From JBMNTQ01 sp050945815 (GTDB taxonomy: Bacteria; Bacillota; Clostridia; Christensenellales; JBMNTQ01): a stretch of 35,977 bases of DNA. The translations under genes and the position numbers were made by a program. The stretch spans positions 1-35,977 of the forward strand of contig JBMNTQ010000005.1 of the NCBI GenBank assembly GCA_050945815.1, given 5' to 3'. Below the pieces are notes generated by a model. It was given only the letters and a program-made list of their open reading frames with translations. It made no database searches and was not told where the DNA came from. Shown here piece by piece: positions 7,374-15,535 of this stretch (position 1 is its first letter; each line of letters starts with the position of its first letter).

Positions 7374-8933
7374 TCAATCCTCCTCCATGTCTAAAAGAAA
7401 TTGCACACCGCTTTTCAGCTCAATTGGCGCCGCACAAATCTCCTCCCCCTGCTCACCGAGATATTCCAGCTCCAAAGGGTCTAAGTAATTAGCAAAGCGA
7501 AACTTAACACGCCGTCCCCGCACCCGAATCCGGCAGCGTACCGTCCCCTCCCGAACCCGAGTCGCAACCACCCTACGCTTCTTCTTTTTTTCGCTCATTG
7601 CCTCCACTATAATACTGGCCCCGTCATCCCCCCCGCCAAAAATGTAGCTGGCCGTCACAGTCTTGGTTATGTCCTTGCGCTTAAAGTCCATCCAGGGCGT
7701 CTCCCAGTACGCCTTAACAGGCACACCGTCATAATCCAATGCGCCGTCAAAAAACCCGTAAACATAGCTGTCCCCCGTCACAAACAACAAAATATCTCGA
7801 ACATTGCCCACGCCTGCAAAGCTAAAAGAACCCATAGCCAAAGGATAAAAGCCGTCCCGCCGCATCAGCGTCCCCCGTTTCGGGTCGTATTCCACGTTCA
7901 TTCCGTTGTCCATAATCTCCCAGAAGAAGCTCCCGCCGCCGCCCGTAAGCACTTCCCCCGGCACCGATATAAAAAGCTTATCCTCCCAAGCCCACAAAAA
8001 CGCCCGATCCTGAGTATCATATTGCGTCATACTCCACAACGTCCCCGCCTTCTCATTGATATCCAGCAAATACGCCCGGTTCCCGTCATATACGCACAGC
8101 CCCTGCCTAGACATATAGTAGACCAGCCCGCCATGCTTCACAATACAATTATGGTTCATAGGCCCCGGCGCCCCAAAAACTCGCAGCGTCTTAAAATCCG
8201 AAGGCGTATCGCCATAAATCCGGAATATATCATTCTCCTTAAAAACCAGAATATCTCCAAACGCCTCACAAATACCCACAATCCGCCCCCCGCTCTCCCA
8301 GGTGGGCAGGTCGATGTATCCGCCGTTTCGATCCGGCTCACTCTCGTCCTGCTGCCAATCGGTAGGTTGAAAAGGCTTGGAATAGTAAACCCTGTCCGGC
8401 TCATTGGCCACCCCCGCCCCCCAAAGCCTCTCATTGCCCAAAGCAATATATCGGAGCCCCAGCGGAGCCTGAGGCACCGGCACATACTCTAGCGGGCTGG
8501 CCGCTTCCCCGTTCCACAGCTTCAGCCACGACCCATCGGCCAGCAAAATAATATCATCCTGCTCCCGCTGATAGTTCACAAAGGAAAAAATCCGCTCCCC
8601 AATCCCCACGCTGGGCAGGCCCAGTTCCTGCCAGGAACCTCCGCGCTGCATACCAGCATAATAAAGCTTGCTCTGCGTCCCTTCCTGATTTTTTGCGTAG
8701 GCCAACAAAAACGACTGTCCCTCCCGCCGGAAAAACGGCATAATCCGCTGAATCCTCATCTCCGCGATTCCGTTATAATAAGCCTTTTCAAAGCCTTTGC
8801 AAACCTTCAGGTTCCCTTCCCTCGTATCAAAATTACACGCATCCGATGCAAACTCCACCGGCAGCTCCGTATCATCCAGCGATCGGTCAATCCCATAAAA
8901 CCTCCCAATAGAAAGGTTCTTCTCCTCCCGCAT
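7374..8933 (-). CDS. Phage structural protein, nozzle/stabilisation (beta-propeller-like)
   Basis: This protein of about 519 residues is rich in aromatic and beta-prone segments. Repeated units such as LLAYAKNQEGTQSKLYYAG, ILLADGSWLKLWNG, LGNERLWGAG and LVYYMSRQGLCVYDGN look like propeller blades. This is the pattern of portal-proximal tail hub or DNA-stabilisation proteins of podoviruses (P22 gp10 or T7 nozzle type). The exact family is not certain. The start chosen is the ATG at 8933 (MREEKNLSIGRFYGIDRS), with GGAGG about 10 bases upstream. The upstream extension to 9041 overlaps the preceding gene and is low-complexity. It is the last gene of the cassette; no fibre, ejection or lysis gene follows it. 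Confidence 0.65.
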   Translation of the reverse strand: MREEKNLSIGRFYGIDRSLDDTELPVEFASDACNFDTREGNLKVCKGFEKAYYNGIAEMRIQRIMPFFRREGQSFLLAYAKNQEGTQSKLYYAGMQRGGSWQELGLPSVGIGERIFSFVNYQREQDDIILLADGSWLKLWNGEAASPLEYVPVPQAPLGLRYIALGNERLWGAGVANEPDRVYYSKPFQPTDWQQDESEPDRNGGYIDLPTWESGGRIVGICEAFGDILVFKENDIFRIYGDTPSDFKTLRVFGAPGPMNHNCIVKHGGLVYYMSRQGLCVYDGNRAYLLDINEKAGTLWSMTQYDTQDRAFLWAWEDKLFISVPGEVLTGGGGSFFWEIMDNGMNVEYDPKRGTLMRRDGFYPLAMGSFSFAGVGNVRDILLFVTGDSYVYGFFDGALDYDGVPVKAYWETPWMDFKRKDITKTVTASYIFGGGDDGASIIVEAMSEKKKKRRVVATRVREGTVRCRIRVRGRRVKFRFANYLDPLELEYLGEQGEEICAAPIELKSGVQFLLDMEED

Positions 8934-8967
8934 ACCTCCCGCCCCTCCTTCCCTTGATGCCAAAGCG

Positions 8968-9672
8968 TCAACGCCGCACATTTTTAAGCAAAGCGCTCTG
9001 CACCTTCTGCTGCAGTCCATTGTTATACTTAATCGCAGCAATCAGCTCCTTATCCCGCTGCTTCTTCAGCCTCTCCACCTCCGCCGCAATCGCACGCTGC
9101 TGTTCCCGCTCCAACTGATTGTTCTTATGCCTGCTCTCCCCATCCAACTCCTGAATCTTACGGCTAATCTGGGCAATCTTCTGGGTCTTCTGCCTCAATA
9201 TTTCCTGCCCTTCGCTCTCATACGCCCGCCGGGTGCTCTCCTTCAAGTCCGCCGCATAGCTGCTGCGCCCCATGCCTCTCGCCAAGGTCTGATTGTCGTT
9301 TTGCTGGTCTTTCTGGGCATAGTCTCTCCCGATCGCCCCCAGCTTGCTCGCATAAACCGGCTCCAAATCCCGTATCGAAGCCTCCTGCTGCTCCCTTTTT
9401 CGCTGGGTCTGGTAAGCAGCGTCGTCCCTTCTTTCCTGATAAATCTGCCCGTATTTAACAGCCGCGCGTTTCTCTATGTCCCCGTCGCTCTCTCCCACTG
9501 TCCTAAGTACTGTCAGTCCGCCGGTAGTAGCACCGCCCAAAAGCTTGCGGTATGCCTGCTCCGTTTGCTGTCCCCAAATCCCATCCACTTTCAGTCCGGC
9601 GCCCTTCGCATTTAAATATTTCTGCATATCCACCACAGCGTTGCCTCGGTTGCCGTAATATTGGCTGGTCAA
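8968..9672 (-). CDS. Peptidoglycan-binding domain plus long coiled coil, virion-associated
   Basis: The first ~47 residues (GNRGNAVVDMQKYLNAKG, then LKVDGIWGQQTEQAYRKLL) are a PG_binding_1-type repeat, as found on lysins and wall hydrolases. Residues about 65-230 are highly charged and alpha-helical, with a coiled-coil stretch around QISRKIQELDGESRHKNNQ. No catalytic domain is present, so it is not a lysin. The start is a TTG at 9672 with GGAGG 10-11 bases upstream; no ATG fits. It lies between the adaptor and the nozzle-like gene, where podoviruses encode virion proteins. A wall-contact or ejection role is inference. Confidence 0.6.
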   Translation of the reverse strand: MTSQYYGNRGNAVVDMQKYLNAKGAGLKVDGIWGQQTEQAYRKLLGGATTGGLTVLRTVGESDGDIEKRAAVKYGQIYQERRDDAAYQTQRKREQQEASIRDLEPVYASKLGAIGRDYAQKDQQNDNQTLARGMGRSSYAADLKESTRRAYESEGQEILRQKTQKIAQISRKIQELDGESRHKNNQLEREQQRAIAAEVERLKKQRDKELIAAIKYNNGLQQKVQSALLKNVRR

Positions 9673-9691
9673 ATCCTCTCCACCTCCCGCA

Positions 9692-10222
9692 TCATGAGTA
9701 TTTTTTCAAAAGCCGGGTGTTTTTGCGTTGGCCCAGCTTTCCAAGGGCAGACAAATAGCTCCCGTAGTAAACCTCCCCCCGCGCCTGCCGCGCCCGGCTG
9801 CCACAGCTCAACACCCGGTACGCCGCATAATCGCTCAAACAATAATGCATATCAGCAGGAAACACCGGCTCATCTCCGTCTGCCGCCAGCCTGTCCGGCA
9901 TATACCGGTACAAAATACGGCCACTGCCCGGCGCTGTAAAAAGCGTGCTGCCCTCCACGCTCCATTCAGCCTGCCTCCCGTCACGCCGCAGCAGCCGTTT
10001 CGCCTCTATAAACGGCCGCTCCAGCCCGCTCAAATCATATTGCCCCCCCGTGCCTACACAAATCTCCTGCTCACAAAACACCGGATAATACGCACGCATA
10101 ATCTCCCCGTAGGCCTGGTTGAAATACTCCAAAAGCTGATCTGCGTATTCTTCCCGGGTCATATCATCCGTGTCCTCATTCAAGCTTAAAAGGCTCAGGT
10201 GCATCAATTCCAAAACCTTCAT
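9692..10222 (-). CDS. Phage head-to-tail adaptor-like protein
   Basis: This 176-residue protein has an N-terminal helical part (MTREEYADQLLEYFNQAYGEI) and a C-terminal pattern YRYMPDRLAADGDEPVFPADMH followed by LSDYAAYRVL. That pattern is common in adaptor/connector proteins encoded after the capsid gene in phages: tyrosine and proline, then the D-x-P-x-P segment, then a helical Y-A-x-Y-R. It would sit under the portal ring. The ATG has AGGAGG six bases upstream. The family assignment rests on pattern and gene order, not on a search. Confidence 0.55.
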   Translation of the reverse strand: MKVLELMHLSLLSLNEDTDDMTREEYADQLLEYFNQAYGEIMRAYYPVFCEQEICVGTGGQYDLSGLERPFIEAKRLLRRDGRQAEWSVEGSTLFTAPGSGRILYRYMPDRLAADGDEPVFPADMHYCLSDYAAYRVLSCGSRARQARGEVYYGSYLSALGKLGQRKNTRLLKKYS

Positions 10223-10232
10223 AGTAAGCCTC

Positions 10233-10460
10233 CTAAACCATCCCGCGGCTTCTCAAAAACGCTGCCACAGGCTTTGGCACCATCACCGCACGCCCACGCT
10301 GAATCACATACACATAACCATTGATACAGCATTCCACAAATTCCTCATTCTTGCCCGCTGCCAAAGGCAAAACAACCTGTTCCCGTTCCTCTCCGAAAAA
10401 CATCTCGCCGCCCAAGGACGCTTCGTCCTTCTTCCTCGCCAAAGAATCCGTTGTATTCAT
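10233..10460 (-). CDS. Small phage structural-module protein, function unknown
   Basis: A protein of about 75 residues starting at the ATG at 10460 (MNTTDSLARKKDEAS), with GGAGG 11 bases upstream. The longer upstream extension is arginine/glycine-rich and unconvincing. Its C-terminal half, VECCINGYVYVIQRGRAVMV, then VPKPVAAFLRSRG, is a motif often seen in small proteins next to capsid genes: an NG turn, a basic RG strand, then VP and a helix. It probably has a minor structural or assembly role. Its stop lies ten bases before the adaptor start. Confidence 0.55.
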   Translation of the reverse strand: MNTTDSLARKKDEASLGGEMFFGEEREQVVLPLAAGKNEEFVECCINGYVYVIQRGRAVMVPKPVAAFLRSRGMV

Positions 10461-10559
10461 AGTTGCCAGCTCCTCCCTCTTTTGCTCGTCCCATGTCCCT
10501 TCGCCCCGCCCCGGGCGGACACATCCTCGCATCCGCCCACGTTCACCGCGTCCCATCAA

Positions 10560-11750
10560 CTACTGGCTGATGGCATGCTCAATCTGCACCATCCAAAGCG
10601 GCTGCAACACCTTCGCCGCAAAGCCATCCACCTTCCACCCAATCGTAGAGATCTGGTCTAAAGGGTCAGCCGTCCCGCCGCTGCCTCGAGGCTTGATAAT
10701 CGATTTCAGGTTGCCCCCCTGCAAGTCGATCACACCATACGCATTGCGCCCGAAAACCAGGGTCGCTCCCACCGGGCTGCCGGCCGCTCCCGCCTCCCCC
10801 GGAAAAACAGGCATATCCTCCGTCAGTGCCGCAGCCGGGGCCGCCGCCAAGGTGATGGTAGGCGAAGCGCCCGAAGTTGCCGCCGTAATTTTCAGCACCT
10901 CACCGCCTACAATCACCATTCGGCCTGCCAAAGCCTCCGCTGCCTCCGCTGTCAAAGTCTCCTTCAGCGTAACCGTCGAGCCGCTGGCGCTTTTTACCGT
11001 CAGCTTCCGATGCTCCTTGGTCAAATCCTGCGCCCGATAAACAACCGCCTGGCTCGTCTCCACAAACACCACGCCAAACAGTTTTCCAATCTCCCCATCA
11101 AAAATCTGTTCACTCGCAGAATACTTGCTCACATCTTGCCAAAGGGAATCACTCTGCAAGTCATATGTCGTATCCGGGCCGACCACAGCCACATAATACC
11201 CCTTGCCGTCCCGCACAAACTGCGGCGCTTTGTTGCGCTTCAGCGTGCGCACCGCTTTTCGCACCTCATCCACGCTAAGCACCGATGGCTCCTCGCCGCC
11301 GGCACTCAGAAGATGCCGATAGGTTTTTGCGCCCGCATATTGCACATTGGTCGAGCCATGTAACACATCCCGGGTCAACGCATCTATGCTTAATCCCCCC
11401 TGATCCCCCATAAGCTCCACGCTATCATTAATCACCGGGTCCAGCGCCGTTAAATCCAACATATCCGACACCGCCACATACCCGCCATACTGGTCGATGG
11501 TCGCGCTCACCTCGCTCATCTCCAGGCTCTGCCCATCCGGCACCACTCCCTCGTTCAAGGCCGTGGTCAACGCGGCAAACGGCGTCCATTTACGAAACTG
11601 AATAGTCTTCCCGCTGTTCTTCGGCAGCACAATCGCCTGCCCATACTGCTGATAAACCAAGTTCGGCCGCGCGTTTATCAGCAGCTTCTTATCATAGTAA
11701 GTCTGCATAGTCGGCGACATTCCGCCTGTCGTTGTACGATTCAAATCCAT
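10560..11750 (-). CDS. N4gp56-family major capsid protein (HK97 fold)
   Basis: This 396-residue protein matches the N4gp56 major capsid family by eye. The N-terminal arm LVYQQYGQAIVLPKNSGKTI is followed by QFRKWTPFAALTTALNEGV and PDGQSL. A middle segment has the helix SIDALTRDVLHGSTN and VAVVGPDTTYDL. The C-terminal GWKVDGFAAKVLQPLWMVQI is the usual ending. Residues ~239-325 form an extra beta-rich, alanine/threonine-rich segment that looks inserted relative to short family members. The start is the ATG at 11750, six bases after AGGAGG; earlier in-frame ATGs sit on top of the Shine-Dalgarno. Its reading frame is intact. Confidence 0.88.
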   Translation of the reverse strand: MDLNRTTTGGMSPTMQTYYDKKLLINARPNLVYQQYGQAIVLPKNSGKTIQFRKWTPFAALTTALNEGVVPDGQSLEMSEVSATIDQYGGYVAVSDMLDLTALDPVINDSVELMGDQGGLSIDALTRDVLHGSTNVQYAGAKTYRHLLSAGGEEPSVLSVDEVRKAVRTLKRNKAPQFVRDGKGYYVAVVGPDTTYDLQSDSLWQDVSKYSASEQIFDGEIGKLFGVVFVETSQAVVYRAQDLTKEHRKLTVKSASGSTVTLKETLTAEAAEALAGRMVIVGGEVLKITAATSGASPTITLAAAPAAALTEDMPVFPGEAGAAGSPVGATLVFGRNAYGVIDLQGGNLKSIIKPRGSGGTADPLDQISTIGWKVDGFAAKVLQPLWMVQIEHAISQ

Positions 11751-11859
11751 CTCCATCCTCCTCATCTTGTTGCATCCGCCCCAACCCCAGTCCGCGGGCG
11801 ATCAGTCTAAAAATCTCTTCCTCTTCGCATTGCTCCAGCCTTCGCAGCCATGCGCCCAC
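11692..11859 (-). CDS. Possible small acidic protein overlapping the capsid start
   Basis: An unrecognised frame of 55 codons begins at a GTG at 11859 (a TTG at 11865 is another option). It encodes an amphipathic, acidic peptide, including LRRLEQCEEEEIFRLIARG and RMQQDEEDGDGFESYNDR. It fills the gap between the scaffold-like and capsid genes and overlaps the capsid 5' end by 59 bases in another frame. The charge pattern in the non-overlapping half looks protein-like, but the ribosome-binding site is weak (GGTGG) and chance cannot be excluded. Confidence 0.35.
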   Translation of the reverse strand: MGAWLRRLEQCEEEEIFRLIARGLGLGRMQQDEEDGDGFESYNDRRNVADYADLL

Positions 11860-11861
11860 GC

Positions 11862-12443
11862 TCAAAACACCACCCGCTCGCCCCGGCGCACCCGCCTGTC
11901 AATCGCGCCAATCTCCTCATCCGTCAAAGAAGCGATGTCAATCCCTACGCTTCCGCCCACATTGGCATACCCCATAGACGCAGGCCTCAGATTCCGGCTG
12001 CGAATCCGCTGCAAAACCTCCTGCTCCGCCTCACTCTTCGCCCTCTCCTTCGCCTGATCCGGGTAAACAAAGGCCACCACTTGTCCTAAAGGATAGCCGC
12101 TGGCTGCCAGCAAAGCGAAAAGCGGGTCTTGCATCTCCGCCTCCAAATTAAATTCCGGCCACCAGCGCCTTACCTCATCCGCCTGCTCCAACAGCTCCTG
12201 GTCCATCCCTTCCGCAGCCGCCGCGTGCTCGCCAGGGTTCACCCCTTCCTCCTCCGGCAACGTTGGCGCCGCCGCATCCTGCTCCTCCAACATGCTCACA
12301 TGGGCTGCCAAAGCATTTTCCGCCTCCCACTTCCGTCTCTCCTCTGTAAGCCGCTGCAAAACCTCCTCCTCCACCAAGGCACGAAGCCTTTCCTGGTCCT
12401 GAACCTCTCCGCTGCGCCCTCTTTCTTGTCTGCCAAATAGCAT
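11862..12443 (-). CDS. Scaffold-like phage protein
   Basis: A protein of about 193 residues, very rich in Glu, Gln and Ala, with a helical N-terminus (LRALVEEEVLQRLTEERRKW). The middle part is WPEFNLEAEMQDPLFALLAA, and the C-terminus is a short basic segment RRVRRGERVVF. An acidic, helical protein of this size between portal and major capsid is the usual position of the scaffolding protein that directs procapsid assembly. The start is the ATG at 12443 (MLFGRQERG), with GGAGGG just upstream; the longer frame to 12473 lacks a ribosome site. Function rests on position and composition. Confidence 0.55.
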   Translation of the reverse strand: MLFGRQERGRSGEVQDQERLRALVEEEVLQRLTEERRKWEAENALAAHVSMLEEQDAAAPTLPEEEGVNPGEHAAAAEGMDQELLEQADEVRRWWPEFNLEAEMQDPLFALLAASGYPLGQVVAFVYPDQAKERAKSEAEQEVLQRIRSRNLRPASMGYANVGGSVGIDIASLTDEEIGAIDRRVRRGERVVF

Positions 12444-12544
12444 AATGCCCTCCCTCCTGCGTATCGCCTGCAAAAGCGGCCAATCCGCCGTCCTGTATCT
12501 TCATCCTATCATTGCCGCACTTCTTAGCTCCTGCCGCCCCACAT

Positions 12545-14101
12545 TCATCTTACATCCGGCAAGTCAGCCTCCTGCTCCATCTCCCTGCGCCGAACTTCCT
12601 CCAACACCCGTTCCTTTCCCTCAAAGCGCATCATCCAAAGGGCATCCTGCGGCCTAATCATTCCAGCCCCCAACATCTCCATCGCCAGTTGGTTCTGGTA
12701 AATTGTCCGATACGGCGTCATCTTCTGCACATTCACCGATACATCAAAATCCTCATACGCATCCAGGTTTCGCCCGTCCCTGCCAAACACAGCAGCGCGC
12801 ACAGAGTTCTCCCCGCGAATCCTGAAACGCCGGCGCTCAGTATAATGCTCACAAATCATAGACACCACCATTCGCACCAAATCCTCAAATCCGTCATACA
12901 TCTGCTCCACCAAAACCCGGCTGCGCTTGTTGCCTGCCTCCTGCAGCGCCAATATAGCAGAAGCAGCCGTCACGCCCTGCCCCCCTTCTCCCCGGCTAAA
13001 CAGGTTCTGCCCCGATTCCTCCTTAATAGCATTCAGCTTCCCATTAAAGTGATTCAAAACATAAGGGCTCAGCGGCGCCGGCTGAAACCAGCGCAAAGCC
13101 GAATCGTCAATGCGCCCGCCCCGCACCACCTCCCTCGACCAGTCGCAAAGGGCGTCCTCGTCCAAATCGGCGCTCTTATTGACCAACAGCTTCACCTTGC
13201 CCGACATCAGGGTGTTTTTCATAATAATCTGATCCAGCTTGTCGGCATATTGCTGAAGGTTTTTAAAAATATCCACCAGCCCCAGCCCAACAGGCGAAGC
13301 AGCAATGGGAAAAAGCGCCTCCAAAATAAACGGATACTTCCCATGGGCATACATGCCGTCAGGGCAGGTGTCCTCGCTGCACTCCAACAAAACACGCCCG
13401 CACAGCTTTGCCATATGCACCCGGCTCGTCCCGCTCTTCCGGTCATAGCGCTTATACCAATATTCCATTAGCATAAAATCATCCCGATCCTGCTTTTCGC
13501 CAACATACCCCTGCCGCGTATACCCGTCATGCTTGAAAAGCGGCAGTTTATCCGGATATCTCTGCGCAAACCACTCCTTCTCATAAAACCCAAATTTAAA
13601 ACAAGCCCGCCCCTGCTGAAAATCCTCGTATTTCGGATCCCAAAGGAAATTCACAATGTCCCATTCCCGAACGCTCACATCCCCCAATCCCCCATACAGG
13701 CTCCCGTCCCAAAAAACCTCCTGCACACAAGCGCCCTTCTTCAAAAGCGACCGGCTCTTATTCCGATAAACCTGCCGATACCGCCGCCGCTTCAAAACAT
13801 AAGCCACCATCTCATCCAGCTCTGTGGCCAAGGCCTCATCCCCCTCCTCCTGGGGCAGCAGCACAGCCTCAGGATAGTTGTCCATCATATCCCCCAGCGT
13901 TCCCTCCAACGTAGAGAACAAAACCGGCGTCACCGGCCTCGGCTCATCTATCTCCTGGGCCGCCACGTCATGCCAGTGGTTGCTCTTATAAAATTCCTCA
14001 TTGCCTGTGCATTTCATCCGATAATCCAACGTATCCCGATAAAATTCATCAAACAAACGATATCCCTGCTCCACCAACTCCGCTCCCCGTTGTCCTTTCA
14101 T
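12545..14101 (-). CDS. Phage portal protein
   Basis: This 518-residue protein has the layout of a podovirus-type portal. The N-terminal wing begins LVEQGYRLFDEFYRDTLDYR, followed by PVTPVLFSTLEGTLGDMMDN. A middle region contains VKLLVNKSADLDEDALCDW. The crown/stem side has FSRGEGGQGVTAASAILALQ followed by EAGNKRSRVLVEQMYDGFEDL, the A-S-x-I-L-x-L-Q-x-A-G pattern common in portals. The C-terminus holds QNQLAMEMLGAGMIRPQDAL. The portal forms the dodecameric ring through which DNA is packaged. The ATG has AGGAGG eight bases upstream and starts 24 bases after the large terminase stop. The frame is intact. Confidence 0.85.
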   Translation of the reverse strand: MKGQRGAELVEQGYRLFDEFYRDTLDYRMKCTGNEEFYKSNHWHDVAAQEIDEPRPVTPVLFSTLEGTLGDMMDNYPEAVLLPQEEGDEALATELDEMVAYVLKRRRYRQVYRNKSRSLLKKGACVQEVFWDGSLYGGLGDVSVREWDIVNFLWDPKYEDFQQGRACFKFGFYEKEWFAQRYPDKLPLFKHDGYTRQGYVGEKQDRDDFMLMEYWYKRYDRKSGTSRVHMAKLCGRVLLECSEDTCPDGMYAHGKYPFILEALFPIAASPVGLGLVDIFKNLQQYADKLDQIIMKNTLMSGKVKLLVNKSADLDEDALCDWSREVVRGGRIDDSALRWFQPAPLSPYVLNHFNGKLNAIKEESGQNLFSRGEGGQGVTAASAILALQEAGNKRSRVLVEQMYDGFEDLVRMVVSMICEHYTERRRFRIRGENSVRAAVFGRDGRNLDAYEDFDVSVNVQKMTPYRTIYQNQLAMEMLGAGMIRPQDALWMMRFEGKERVLEEVRRREMEQEADLPDVR

Positions 14102-14122
14102 AAAGCCATCCTCCTTATTTCC

Positions 14123-14136
14123 TGTCTAGCTAGACA
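14123..14136. repeat. 14-bp perfect palindrome at the terL stop
   Basis: TGTCTAGCTAGACA is a perfect inverted repeat that contains the terL stop codon and lies in the short gap before portal. No T-run follows, so it is not a classical terminator. It could be a protein-binding or processing site, or chance. Confidence 0.4.
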
Positions 14137-15535
14137 AAAACCCCCGCCGTCCTGTCCCCTCGTCCTCTCCTAACGGGTCGAACACCTTCCGCTTATGCTG
14201 CACAGCCTTAGGTGCCACCGGCCGGCTCATTAAAAAATACCGCGCCGCATCATAGCAGTGGTCCTCCCCCCTCGTATCCACATCCTCCACCCTATACGGG
14301 TCATACACCAGCGCCGGAATACATCGAATAAACTCCCTGCATGTAGAAAATACATACATCCCCGGCCGCCCCTCTCCATCAAAGCTCAGCCTCCGGTGCA
14401 GCTGCATCTTGCCCGACAGCCGCGCATTCTCCCCAGGATAAAAGTAAACCCCCTCCCGCGCCATCTCCTCAGCAATGCTCTCCCCCCGGCTGCCGTCCCA
14501 AATGCTGGGGTCGGCGAAAGCAGTCACAGTCTCCCCAGTCTCCTGCTCCGCCTGCAAAATCCCCCGGGCAATCTCCTCCGCTCCCAGCCGGATGCCTTCG
14601 TTGGGGCCATCTGCGCCATACCATTCCCGGTATAAATATGCAATTCCATCATAATCGACTGCCCACCAAAGCACAGAAAACGGCTTGGTATATCCAAAGT
14701 CAAAAGAACGAAACCTAGGCCAGTCCGAAGGAATGTCAAAGGGTTCAATCACATGGGTATGTTTCCTGTCCCCATAATGCTCCAAATCATCTCGCCATTC
14801 GCAGAAAACCTGCCCGTCAAACGCGTCCCAACTCCCATATAACAACGCATCACGCAACGCCCGTGGCTTCTGCTCCAGCTCAAATATATAGTCCTCCCCA
14901 ATGTGCGGATTGTCCGTCGCCCGCGCCGGCACATACAATCGGCTAACCTTCCTCTCCTTACCCAACACAGCCGACAACACCCTCTCCTCAAACACCCGCC
15001 CCGCCCCACAATCCACAAAATACTGCTTCACCCAAGCGTGCCCGATGCCGCCGGGGTTAGCCGTACAGCGCACACACGGCCGAAGAGCCAGGGCTCGCGC
15101 CGCCCGCAGTCGGGATTTCAAAAAATCAAACACTTCCTTCGTAAAATGGGTCAGCTCATCTATAAACAAAAAATGTATCTCCGCCCCCTGATAGCGAAAC
15201 CGATCCTGATCAGCACAGCAATGCCTAAGCCTGATCTCCGAACCATTCACCAACCGCATGGTACGGCTGCTCCCGTCATACTGTCCCAGCTCTTTCGGGG
15301 TTCGCTCCCGCAAAATAGGCAGCAAAACATCATCCAATTCCCGATACGTCCGCCGAAAAACATAGGCTCGACTGCCGGGATAACGCAAACAGCGCAACAA
15401 AGCCTCCATCACAATCGCCACAGATTTCCCGCCTCCGGCAGCGCCGCCAAACAAAACCTCATCTGCCGAAGAAGCATGAAACAGCGCCTGCCTTTGTGTA
15501 GGCTCATATTGGAGCCTCACACTCATCTCCCCCAT
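14126..15535 (-). CDS. terL: Phage terminase large subunit (packaging ATPase and nuclease)
   Basis: This protein of about 469 residues powers DNA packaging and cuts concatemers. The ATPase domain has Walker A FGGAAGGGKS (about residues 30-38), Walker B FLFIDE (122-127) and motif III TANPGG. The RNase H-like nuclease domain keeps its acidic residues in RSFDFGYTKPF (D279), AFADPSIWD (D342) and HCYDAARYFLM (D429). All catalytic positions are present, so the enzyme looks functional. The start is the ATG at 15535, exactly six bases after AGGAGG. An ATG at 15541 touches the Shine-Dalgarno and one at 15526 is 15 bases away. It overlaps the small subunit by 32 bases. The stop lies inside a 14-bp palindrome. 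Confidence 0.92.
   Translation of the reverse strand: MGEMSVRLQYEPTQRQALFHASSADEVLFGGAAGGGKSVAIVMEALLRCLRYPGSRAYVFRRTYRELDDVLLPILRERTPKELGQYDGSSRTMRLVNGSEIRLRHCCADQDRFRYQGAEIHFLFIDELTHFTKEVFDFLKSRLRAARALALRPCVRCTANPGGIGHAWVKQYFVDCGAGRVFEERVLSAVLGKERKVSRLYVPARATDNPHIGEDYIFELEQKPRALRDALLYGSWDAFDGQVFCEWRDDLEHYGDRKHTHVIEPFDIPSDWPRFRSFDFGYTKPFSVLWWAVDYDGIAYLYREWYGADGPNEGIRLGAEEIARGILQAEQETGETVTAFADPSIWDGSRGESIAEEMAREGVYFYPGENARLSGKMQLHRRLSFDGEGRPGMYVFSTCREFIRCIPALVYDPYRVEDVDTRGEDHCYDAARYFLMSRPVAPKAVQHKRKVFDPLGEDEGTGRRGFLSS

Noticed and set aside
12175..12504. Minus-strand frame of 109 codons overlapping the scaffold-like gene
   Set aside because: The Gly/Arg/Cys-rich translation is typical of an out-of-frame reading of the scaffold-like gene, and it starts without a good Shine-Dalgarno.
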